DNA of 28,263 nucleotides from a virus, in the IMG/VR virus record IMGVR_UViG_3300025671_008986, positions 1-28,263 of that record; one strand, given 5' to 3'. The notes under the pieces are model-generated. The model was not told where the DNA came from. It ran no database searches and worked only from the letters and a program-made list of their open reading frames with translations. Of this stretch, positions 7,963 through 14,250 are shown piece by piece. A program made the translations under genes and the position numbers. How positions within the stretch are numbered: position 1 is the first letter of the stretch; each line of letters opens with the position of its first letter.

Positions 7963-8173
7963 CACAACGGCGGACTACAAGTCTGTGATTTTTTCTGGAT
8001 GTTCGATTGAGTCCAGAGGGGTTTCGGTTTGCAATTTAGAAGATTTTATGATGGGGCAGTTTGTCCCACGGGCTAAATATCAGGTTTGGTCTGATCGTCA
8101 CAAGTTTTACAGACTTTATCACAACATTGATGATGCTGTAGAGAAGTTTATTGAATTAAGGAGAAAGCGATGA
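7955..8173 (+). CDS. 72-aa orphan protein, first gene of the insert in the split polymerase
   Basis: I do not recognise this protein. It has two cysteines near the N-terminus (SGCSIESRGVSVC), a central MMGQFVPRAKYQVW stretch and a helical, charged end (IDDAVEKFIELRRKR). No membrane segment or signal peptide is visible. No intein block (an N-terminal Cys with a following TEI or TVE motif, or a C-terminal HN pair) is present. It starts within the last codons of the polymerase N-half behind a strong GGAGG site and overlaps the exonuclease start by four bases, so it is probably well translated and coupled to both. A small partner that helps join the polymerase halves or the exonuclease is possible but unsupported by any motif. 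Confidence 0.6.
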   Translation: MLNTTADYKSVIFSGCSIESRGVSVCNLEDFMMGQFVPRAKYQVWSDRHKFYRLYHNIDDAVEKFIELRRKR

Positions 8174-8856
8174 ATTATCGAGATATTATTGTATTTGACT
8201 TTGAGACAACGGGGCGCAATCCTTACAAGTGTCAGCCCACGCAAATTGCTGCTGTGGCTATTCATGCTAGAAAATTAACCCTGCAACCGGGAGGTGTGTT
8301 TGAAAGTAAGATTCGTTGCATTACTGACGAAGAAAAGTGTATCGCCGCAGGATTCGATCCGGTTGAAGATGAGGCGTTAGAAGTAACAAGAAAGACTAGG
8401 GCAGAAATTGCTACTGGCCCAATGCCTAAAACGGTTTGGAAAAAGTTTGGGCAGTTTTGTGATAAGTTTAATTTCAAAGGAACTAACTGGACAGCCCCAG
8501 TTGCTGCTGGCTGGAATATCAATAGTTATGATATGCCAATTGTAAACCGAATGTGTAAAGCTTTTGGCCCTTGGGACGACAAGCGAGAAGAACAAAAACT
8601 ATTCAATCCTATTTTTACAATGGACGTAATGCAGCACGTCTACTGCTGGTTCGAGAACAATGCAGAAGTTAAGGGTTATAACATGGATTACATGAGAGAT
8701 TATTTCGGTATGTCTAAAGACAATTCCCACGACGCACTCCAAGATGTTAAAGATACAGCAAATATTCTTATCAAGTTTTTGAAGATGCAGAGAAATTTAT
8801 CGAATAAAATTAAGTTTGAAAAAGCTTTTGCAAACGGACAATTATATGTCGAATAA
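8170..8856 (+). CDS. DEDDh 3'-5' exonuclease (DnaQ-like), probable proofreading subunit
   Basis: The product is 228 aa, the usual size for a DnaQ-type exonuclease. Exo I is IVFDFETTG (D10, E12), Exo II is GWNINSYDMPIV (D121), and Exo III is NSHDALQDVKDTA (H187, D192), giving the complete DEDDh set. These enzymes remove 3' nucleotides using two metal ions and proofread for Pol III. The gene lies between the two halves of the polymerase alpha gene, whose own PHP domain looks inactive, so it very probably proofreads for that enzyme. The substrate region between Exo I and II has an extended insert (residues about 40-110). A good AAGGAG site precedes ATG 8170. I see no clear clamp-binding motif in the last 20 residues. 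Confidence 0.9.
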   Translation: MNYRDIIVFDFETTGRNPYKCQPTQIAAVAIHARKLTLQPGGVFESKIRCITDEEKCIAAGFDPVEDEALEVTRKTRAEIATGPMPKTVWKKFGQFCDKFNFKGTNWTAPVAAGWNINSYDMPIVNRMCKAFGPWDDKREEQKLFNPIFTMDVMQHVYCWFENNAEVKGYNMDYMRDYFGMSKDNSHDALQDVKDTANILIKFLKMQRNLSNKIKFEKAFANGQLYVE

Positions 8857-8867
8857 AGAGAATATAA

Positions 8868-9521
8868 ATGCAAATCAGATTGGAAAATATTGGAAAGTAT
8901 AAAGTTCCTCCAGAAACGCGCGGCGGCAAGTGCTTAGAAATAGGCGCAAATGTAGGTTCTTTTACTGAAAAATACAAAGACCATTTTGGAGTCATTCATT
9001 ATTACGAGCCAGTAAGGAAGTGTTTTGAAATAATCCAAGGCAAAATCAAAAGCGACAACATTGTTGGCTTTAACCTAGCCTGCGCTAAAAGATCTGGAAA
9101 TGAAGTTGAGATTATCATGCATCAAAATAACGATAGCGGATCTTGTGCATTAAAAAATGAAATAACATCAGTTCATGAAGAATGGGATAAAACTAATGTT
9201 ATTCAAAAGGTGCAAACTATATCATTAGAAGATTGCATTAGCAAGATTGGAGGTAGTGTAGACTATTGTAAATCAGATTGCGAAACCAGTGAATACAATA
9301 TATTTTATAACCAAGACTTAACTCCTATTAAATATCTCGCAATTGAAATACATCACCAAATAGGCATACAAAAATGGCGAAATCTTTTGGCTTATATACA
9401 GAAAACACATGGTATTATAAAAGGTAATGTGTCTTATTCCGAACGGCAAAATAAAGAATTCTTATTTAAAAGAAAGCAGCATATTATTGTTAAAAACCCT
9501 AAAACTGGAGTGTGGGCATGA
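8868..9521 (+). CDS. FkbM-family SAM-dependent methyltransferase
   Basis: The product is 217 aa. The SAM-binding motif I is CLEIGANVGSFTE (E24 to G30), followed by the acidic loop VIHYYEPV and later SLEDCISK and DYCKSDCETSEYNIF, which stands where FkbM enzymes have a VDYIKIDVEG-like block. The usual D-x-E-G is changed to DCETSE, so catalysis or substrate may differ from the family norm. FkbM proteins O-methylate sugars and small molecules. Two other members sit in the glycan module (22886-23527 and 24969-25598), but this one is placed alone between the exonuclease and the polymerase C-half. Start ATG 8868 follows AAAGAGA. Its stop overlaps the C-half start as ATGA, so it feeds ribosomes to that gene. 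Confidence 0.75.
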   Translation: MQIRLENIGKYKVPPETRGGKCLEIGANVGSFTEKYKDHFGVIHYYEPVRKCFEIIQGKIKSDNIVGFNLACAKRSGNEVEIIMHQNNDSGSCALKNEITSVHEEWDKTNVIQKVQTISLEDCISKIGGSVDYCKSDCETSEYNIFYNQDLTPIKYLAIEIHHQIGIQKWRNLLAYIQKTHGIIKGNVSYSERQNKEFLFKRKQHIIVKNPKTGVWA

Positions 9522-11062
9522 ATTTTAATATCAACAATTTTGACGACCCAGAAGTATGGGATTTGATTTGCGCTGGCGATACCAAGGGCGTGTTTCAGCT
9601 TGAATCTAATCTAGGTAAAAAATGGGCCAAAGAAAGTCGGCCTAGAAATATCAAAGAATTAGCAGCACTAATTAGCCTGATTCGTCCGGGAACGCTATTG
9701 GCTAAACATAAAAGCGGCAAGAATATGACCGAGGTGTATTGCCTGAGAAAAAATGGCTCTCCAGACTTCCCAGTAGAATATGATCATGAATCTTTAGAGC
9801 CAATCTTAAAAGAAACTTATGGTGTACTTGTATACCAAGAACAGTCCATGCAGATTGCTCAAAAGTTAGCAGGGTTTGATCTTAAAGAAGCCGACGCTCT
9901 TCGAAAGGCTATTGGTAAAAAGAAAGCCGACCTCATGGAGAAAGTTAAAAAATCTTTCCTAAAAGGGGCCGCTGATAAAGGAATCGTTACTAACAAAGTC
10001 GCAGAAGAAATTTTTGCAAATATTGAGAAGTCCAACCGTTACGCCTTTAATAAATCCCACGCTGTGGCCTATGCCATCAATGCATACTGGGCCGCTTACT
10101 GCAAGCACCATAGAAGAAAAAAGTTTTATAAAGTTTGGCTAGACGGATCGAAAGGCAAGCCAAAAGAAGATGTCGAAAAAAAGCAATTAATCATGGATGC
10201 TAGAAGAGCAGAAATTGATGTATATCCACCTAGACTTGGACATTTATACAGTAATTTTACTATAGACGAAAGTCGCGATGTTATTTATTATGGATTAAAC
10301 TATATCAAGCTTGTGGGCAAAAAGGAATGCGAAAAACTTGAAAGTCTAGAAGATGTTTCTGGCTATACATGGATGGACTGCCTATGCAACATCGTTCACA
10401 AACTTAGGATCAATAAAAGATCAGCAATCGCACTAATTTCTGTTGGAGCATTTAATGGTAAAAATAATCGAGAATGTCGCCAGCAAATGTTGTACGAGTT
10501 TGATAGCTGGAAACAACTTACTGCCAGAGAGCAAGAAGCTATTGTAGAGGCTCACAATGAGAACGGACTCAAAAACTTGTCCGAAGCTATTGAAGTCATG
10601 ACAAAAAAAATCAATGTGAAAGCTAAAAGATATGAAACTGTAATAGATATCAAAAAATCTTTAGATAATCCTTTTTACAATTTGGATGACGAATCTTCGG
10701 TTATAGCAATGGCAGAAGAAAAATACTTATCGTGCGGGCTGACTTGCAGTAAAGTTGATAGTTCTTCGTTAAATATGGCAGTTAATATGTGCAAAGACAT
10801 AGTAAACGAGACGATAATAGGTAAAGCAAGTATTGGTGTTGAAATTGAAAGAATTAAAGTCATCAAGACCAAAAAAGGCGATGAGATGGCGTTTTTGACT
10901 GTTGAAGACAGTAGTGGAAGTTTAGATTCTGCTGTTGTATTTCCAGAAACTTGGGAAAAGCATAAAAATCTACTAATTGAAACTAACACTGTTTTGTTGA
11001 CTGGAGAAGTCCAGCGCAGAGATCGCGGAAGTTTAATCGTCAATGAAGTAAAGCAAATATAG
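9518..11062 (+). CDS. dnaE: DNA polymerase III alpha subunit, C-terminal half (fingers, HhH, OB), split gene
   Basis: ATG 9518 (514 aa) is preferred over GTG 9512 because GGAG lies seven bases upstream and it forms an ATGA overlap. The protein resumes DnaE exactly where the N-half stops: DDPEVWDLICAGDTKGVFQLES matches the start of the fingers. Next come IRPGTLL, YGVLVYQEQSMQIAQKLAGF, ADALRKAIGKKK and AFNKSHAVAYAINAYW. The region after about 240 includes the helix-hairpin-helix part (YYGLNYIKLVGKKE), and the last 80 residues an OB fold (AFLTVEDSSGSLDSAVVFP, LLTGEVQRRD). No catalytic Asp of the palm is in this half, so it cannot polymerise alone. I see no clear QxxLF clamp-binding motif. The stop TAG overlaps the first hairpin of the downstream RNA element. 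Confidence 0.9.
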   Translation: MNFNINNFDDPEVWDLICAGDTKGVFQLESNLGKKWAKESRPRNIKELAALISLIRPGTLLAKHKSGKNMTEVYCLRKNGSPDFPVEYDHESLEPILKETYGVLVYQEQSMQIAQKLAGFDLKEADALRKAIGKKKADLMEKVKKSFLKGAADKGIVTNKVAEEIFANIEKSNRYAFNKSHAVAYAINAYWAAYCKHHRRKKFYKVWLDGSKGKPKEDVEKKQLIMDARRAEIDVYPPRLGHLYSNFTIDESRDVIYYGLNYIKLVGKKECEKLESLEDVSGYTWMDCLCNIVHKLRINKRSAIALISVGAFNGKNNRECRQQMLYEFDSWKQLTAREQEAIVEAHNENGLKNLSEAIEVMTKKINVKAKRYETVIDIKKSLDNPFYNLDDESSVIAMAEEKYLSCGLTCSKVDSSSLNMAVNMCKDIVNETIIGKASIGVEIERIKVIKTKKGDEMAFLTVEDSSGSLDSAVVFPETWEKHKNLLIETNTVLLTGEVQRRDRGSLIVNEVKQI

Positions 11063-11131
11063 ATTTGGTGAGGGAGGTTAGGCCGCGCATCCCGCTAGTT
11101 GGGAGGTTAGCCCGCACATCCCGCCAAATCT
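11061..11131 (+). ncRNA. Structured RNA element, unit A of a tandem pair
   Basis: A 71-nt unit is closed by a perfect 8-bp stem: AGATTTGG at 11061-11068 pairs with CCAAATCT at 11124-11131. Inside are two copies of a 22-nt motif, at 11072-11093 and 11101-11122, joined by a 7-nt linker. In each, GGGA can pair with TCCC and, after a G-A mismatch, one more G-C pair follows, leaving a 10-nt loop. A three-way junction results. An alternative rod fold pairs the outer GGGA with the far TCCC. The unit starts within the stop codon of the polymerase C-half. I do not recognise a known family. Confidence 0.7.
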
Positions 11132-11202
11132 CTAAAAAACAAAACTGGTGAGGGAGGTTAGGCGTTGCATCCCACTTGTTGGGAGGTTAATCACCGCATC
11201 CC
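11072..11202 (+). repeat. Four copies of a 22-nt hairpin motif
   Basis: The copies lie at 11072-11093, 11101-11122, 11152-11173 and 11181-11202. All four read GGGAGGTTA, then seven variable bases, then CATCCC, with no mismatch in the 15 fixed positions. The variable parts are GGCCGCG, GCCCGCA, GGCGTTG and ATCACCG. The spacing pattern (7-nt linker within a unit, 80-nt period between units) is identical in both units, which points to duplication of a whole unit followed by divergence of loops and stems. Confidence 0.9.
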
Positions 11203-11211
11203 GCCAGTTTT
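11141..11211 (+). ncRNA. Structured RNA element, unit B of a tandem pair (U-tract at its 3' end)
   Basis: Second 71-nt unit, 9 nt after the first. AAAACTGG at 11141-11148 pairs with CCAGTTTT at 11204-11211. Compared with unit A, three of the eight base pairs are changed on both strands (G-C to A-U, U-A to A-U, U-A to C-G), so pairing is kept while sequence is not. The stem runs into six T at 11208-11213, so this unit could end transcription or attenuate it. The ssb start codon is only 18 nt after the unit, with its RBS (AAAAGGA) just outside the stem, so control of ssb translation is equally possible. Confidence 0.7.
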
Positions 11212-11228
11212 TTATAAAAGGAATTTGA

Positions 11229-11540
11229 ATGAACAAATGTATATTTTTGGGCAAATTAACCCATCAGCCAGCTGTAGAAATTGATCAAGATACTGGCACT
11301 CCAATGTTAGTTTTTGAATTGGAGATTGAAGAATTTAGACGTGACAAAGGCGGAAACAAGAAAAGAACGTTGACGCTACTTCAGTTTGAGGCTTGGGACA
11401 CTGCCGCTTTGACGATTGAGAAATATGCTTGCGAAGGCGATTTAATGTCTGTGGAATCCAGCGCTAGAAGTTCCTATATTGATGGACAAGAATACGATTT
11501 CACTTACTTCAGGGTTACTAGTTTTAAGATTTTATCATGA
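11229..11540 (+). CDS. ssb: Single-stranded DNA-binding protein, SSB-like OB fold
   Basis: The product is 103 aa. It opens like bacterial SSB: MNKCIFLGKLTHQPAVEI (SSB has MNKVILIGRLTRDPEL or similar), followed by a strand PMLVFELEIEEF, a basic loop RDKGGNKKRT, LLQFEAWDTAA (the SSB W in the third strand), the KYACEGDLMSVESSAR turn corresponding to SSB's KGDLVEVEGRL region, and FRVTSFKIL as the last strand. The usual acidic C-terminal tip used for partner recruitment is missing, so it is a bare OB domain. The ATG is preceded by AAAAGGA. Directly upstream lies the tandem RNA element, which may control it. Overlap of the stop with the first glycosyltransferase gene (ATGA) joins the replication and glycan modules. 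Confidence 0.8.
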   Translation: MNKCIFLGKLTHQPAVEIDQDTGTPMLVFELEIEEFRRDKGGNKKRTLTLLQFEAWDTAALTIEKYACEGDLMSVESSARSSYIDGQEYDFTYFRVTSFKILS

Positions 11541-13183
11541 GAAAAAAACGAATACTATGGATAAATGAATGCTCTTGGAAAAACACTGGATACGCAGTGT
11601 ACGGAAGAGAGGTTTTGTCCAGACTTAACAAAGTTCCTGAATTTGAAGTCGCGGAATTGGCCTGTTATGCGTCCGCAAAAGATGTTCAGGAAAATCCACA
11701 AGACTGGATAGTTTTTCCTAACAAGCCAGACGAAGAATCTCCAGATTATGAAGGGTATTTATCAAATCCTAGCATGATTTTTGGAGAGTATAGCTTTAAC
11801 AGTGTGTGTCTTGATTTTATGCCAGACATCGTGATGGATATTAGAGACTGGTGGATGTTTGAATACCAGCAAAGATCTGTTTTTAGAGATTACTTTCATT
11901 GGGCCATTATGCCAACCGTAGACGCAATGCCACAAAACCCTCAGTGGATCAATACATTTGCTAGTGCGGATTCTGTTATGGCATATTCTGAATTTGGACG
12001 CGACACAATGTTGAGTCAGTGTGATTCAATAAAATTTGCAGGCATACCATCACCTGCGGCCAGCGATGCGTTTTATCAAGTTTCAGACAAGGCAAAACAT
12101 CGAGAGCTGATGGGTATGGACCCCTCGTCTTTCATAGTAGGCACTGTTATGAGAAATCAGCGCAGAAAACTATATCCAGATCTTTTCAAAGCGTTTAGAA
12201 TGTTTTTAGACAAAACTAAAATGTCAGACGCCTTCCTTTACTGCCACACAAAATATCCAGATATTGGTTGGGAGATTCCTTATTTACTTGATAAATTTAA
12301 ATTAAACAATAGGGTTTTATTTACTTATAAATGTCGCAACGAAAACTGCCAACATATATCCGTTGGATTTTACCAAGACGCGGCGTCGTATTGCAGTCAT
12401 TGCAAGAAATTTGCCAAGGAGCTTGTTGGCATCAGGAATCCAATCGACGAGCAAGAGCTAAATAAAATATACAATCTGTTCGATGTTTATGTTCAATATG
12501 CAAATAGCGAAGGTTTTGGCATGCCTCAACTTGAGGCGGCTTATGCTGGAATTCCACTAATAGCAACTAATTATTCGGCTATGGAATCTGTAATTAAAAA
12601 CATTGGAGCAGTAGGAATTGAGCCCTTGGCGCTTTCTATGGAGTGTGAGACAGGCTGTTACAGGGCTGTGCCAGACAATCAAACATTTGCAGAGATACTA
12701 GAAATATATGCTCAGCATAGACCGGCGCTAACCATGTATGGCAGCGGACAAAGAAGTCTGGCTCGGGAAAAATATAATTGGGATAAAACTGCCGATGTAT
12801 GGATTAATCATTTTAAATCCTTACCGCTTTTAGATATACAAGACACTTGGCTTTCAGAGCCCAAAATTAGAATACCCGCAGAAGGTATACCTGAATATCT
12901 TACAGATATAGTCCAACAGGTAAACTTCTTATTTACTAATGTTTTGTATAAACCTGAATGGATAGGTGGTAATTTTTGGTCGAAAGTTGTAAAAGATTGT
13001 ACACTTAAGTATAGGGCTAAAGGTATGGACGATTATTATTTTAATGAATCTCATATTCCAGATCAGCATAAGTTTGAATCTTTTACAATTGGTCACGCTG
13101 GCAAGGAGTTGTCTGCACTCAGAAATCAATGGAATACTTGGGAACATATCAGGACACAACGTCTGATAGGCGGATTAAAATGA
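11537..13183 (+). CDS. GT4-like glycosyltransferase with inserted zinc ribbon and C-terminal extension
   Basis: The product is 548 aa. The N-terminal Rossmann half starts with a strand and NECSWKNTGYAVYGREV, the glycine-rich acceptor loop of GT-B enzymes. The C-terminal half has TVMRNQRRKLYPDLFKAF and the EX7E signature EGFGMPQLE (E325, E333) that binds the nucleotide sugar. Between them a zinc ribbon is inserted: CRNENC (C266, C271) and CSHC (C286, C289). About 120 residues after the GT fold (from about 425) form an extra domain with FWSKVVKDCTLKYRAKGMDD and a helical end; I do not recognise it. The gene starts the glycan module. The sugar donor and acceptor cannot be told from sequence. Confidence 0.8.
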   Translation: MRKKRILWINECSWKNTGYAVYGREVLSRLNKVPEFEVAELACYASAKDVQENPQDWIVFPNKPDEESPDYEGYLSNPSMIFGEYSFNSVCLDFMPDIVMDIRDWWMFEYQQRSVFRDYFHWAIMPTVDAMPQNPQWINTFASADSVMAYSEFGRDTMLSQCDSIKFAGIPSPAASDAFYQVSDKAKHRELMGMDPSSFIVGTVMRNQRRKLYPDLFKAFRMFLDKTKMSDAFLYCHTKYPDIGWEIPYLLDKFKLNNRVLFTYKCRNENCQHISVGFYQDAASYCSHCKKFAKELVGIRNPIDEQELNKIYNLFDVYVQYANSEGFGMPQLEAAYAGIPLIATNYSAMESVIKNIGAVGIEPLALSMECETGCYRAVPDNQTFAEILEIYAQHRPALTMYGSGQRSLAREKYNWDKTADVWINHFKSLPLLDIQDTWLSEPKIRIPAEGIPEYLTDIVQQVNFLFTNVLYKPEWIGGNFWSKVVKDCTLKYRAKGMDDYYFNESHIPDQHKFESFTIGHAGKELSALRNQWNTWEHIRTQRLIGGLK

Positions 13184-14250
13184 AAATTCTATACATAGGT
13201 CACTACAGAGATGGCACAGGTTGGGGCAACGCCGCCCTTAACAATATACTGGCTATGGATGCTGCTGGAATAAACGTCGTGCCCAGAGCGATTACTTATG
13301 AAGCCCAAGATCGAGAATACCCAGACAGGATCAAGCAATTAGAACAGCAATCAAATCTAGATTGTGACGTTGTTGTACAGCATACGATTCCTACAAATTT
13401 TGTTTATGATTCAAACTATAAAAACATTGGCTGCTTTTGTATTGAATCTACAAACATGAAGCCAACTGGCTGGGTAAAGCATCTAAATTTAATGGATGAA
13501 GTTTGGGTAGCATGTCGCGCAAATAAAATTATAGCTGAAGAATCGGGAGTTACTACACCTATAAAGATTGTTCCATATAGCTTAGACGTTGACAAGTATA
13601 CACAGACTGATGGAGATAAAATTCAGGAGTTAAACAACAACTTTACATTTGGTTTTGTGGGTGAGTTTATTGAAAGAAAAAATTTAAAAGCGTTGATCAG
13701 AGCTTTTCATATGGAGTTTGATCCCAAAGAACCAGTTAATTTATTTATCAAGACTTCTAAGACATCTTTAGAGGGAGCGCAAAAATACATACAGCATGTA
13801 AAAAATGGACTTAAAATCAGAAGTACTTATAAAGAAGAAGTTATTGTTTCAGGTATGATGGATAGTAAAGACTACATATCTGTTTTAAATCAGATTGATT
13901 GTTTCGTAATGCCTAGTCGTGGAGAGGCGTTCTGCATTCCGGGACTAGAATGTATGGCGCTAGGCAAGCCAGCAATTTATACAAAGGGCACTGGCATGGA
14001 TTATTTAGTGGGACATCCTGTGGAAGCTTATAAAACGCCGTGTTTTGGCGCTGTTGACACGATGTCATATATAGATACAGCTGAATCAAACTGGCTAGAA
14101 ATCGACGTAATTAAACTTGCAAAAACTATGCGTCAGGTATATAATGAATATGACAGAGAAAAAATTAGTAAAAAATGCAAGGCGGCAGCGACAAAGTTAA
14201 GCCATGAAAAAGTAGGAAGTATTATAAAGGATTATCTAAATGACGGCTAA
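13180..14250 (+). CDS. GT4-like glycosyltransferase
   Basis: ATG 13180 is preferred (356 aa) because it overlaps the previous stop as ATGA and has a TAGGCGGA site upstream; ATG 13129 would add 17 residues of poor quality. The fold is GT-B. The N-terminus is MKILYIGHYRDGTGWGNAAL, and in the C-terminal half GFVGEFIERKNLKALIRAF is followed by DCFVMPSRGEAFCIPGLE, with the EX7E pair at E249 and E257. This pattern is typical of GT family 4 retaining transferases. It lies between two other GT-B genes, all of which are translationally coupled, so they probably add successive sugars to one chain. Confidence 0.85.
   Translation: MKILYIGHYRDGTGWGNAALNNILAMDAAGINVVPRAITYEAQDREYPDRIKQLEQQSNLDCDVVVQHTIPTNFVYDSNYKNIGCFCIESTNMKPTGWVKHLNLMDEVWVACRANKIIAEESGVTTPIKIVPYSLDVDKYTQTDGDKIQELNNNFTFGFVGEFIERKNLKALIRAFHMEFDPKEPVNLFIKTSKTSLEGAQKYIQHVKNGLKIRSTYKEEVIVSGMMDSKDYISVLNQIDCFVMPSRGEAFCIPGLECMALGKPAIYTKGTGMDYLVGHPVEAYKTPCFGAVDTMSYIDTAESNWLEIDVIKLAKTMRQVYNEYDREKISKKCKAAATKLSHEKVGSIIKDYLNDG

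Noticed and set aside
7963-9517. Group I or group II intron between the polymerase halves
   Set aside because: The gap is filled with three intact coding regions with their own ribosome sites, and each half has its own stop or start. No room is left for an intron core, and the break loses linker residues.
7900-10060. Split intein joining the two polymerase halves, as in cyanobacterial DnaE
   Set aside because: No intein blocks occur at the end of the N-half or start of the C-half; the N-half ends in ordinary residues and a stop. The cyanobacterial insertion site (before FNKSH) lies within the C-half near base 10042 and is intact here.
10675-11043. 122-aa open frame on the minus strand
   Set aside because: It lies wholly antisense to the well-conserved OB part of the polymerase C-half and its sequence is low in complexity (Ser, Leu, Ile rich). 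It is a shadow frame.
11072-11202. CRISPR array
   Set aside because: Only four short copies; the variable parts are 7 nt and lie inside the hairpin, not between repeats, and no cas1 or cas2 is nearby.
11061-11211. Pair of tRNA genes (71-nt units with an acceptor-like stem)
   Set aside because: Only two hairpins per unit, no anticodon arm, no TTC-type T-loop and no D-arm consensus. Stems and loops do not fit a cloverleaf.
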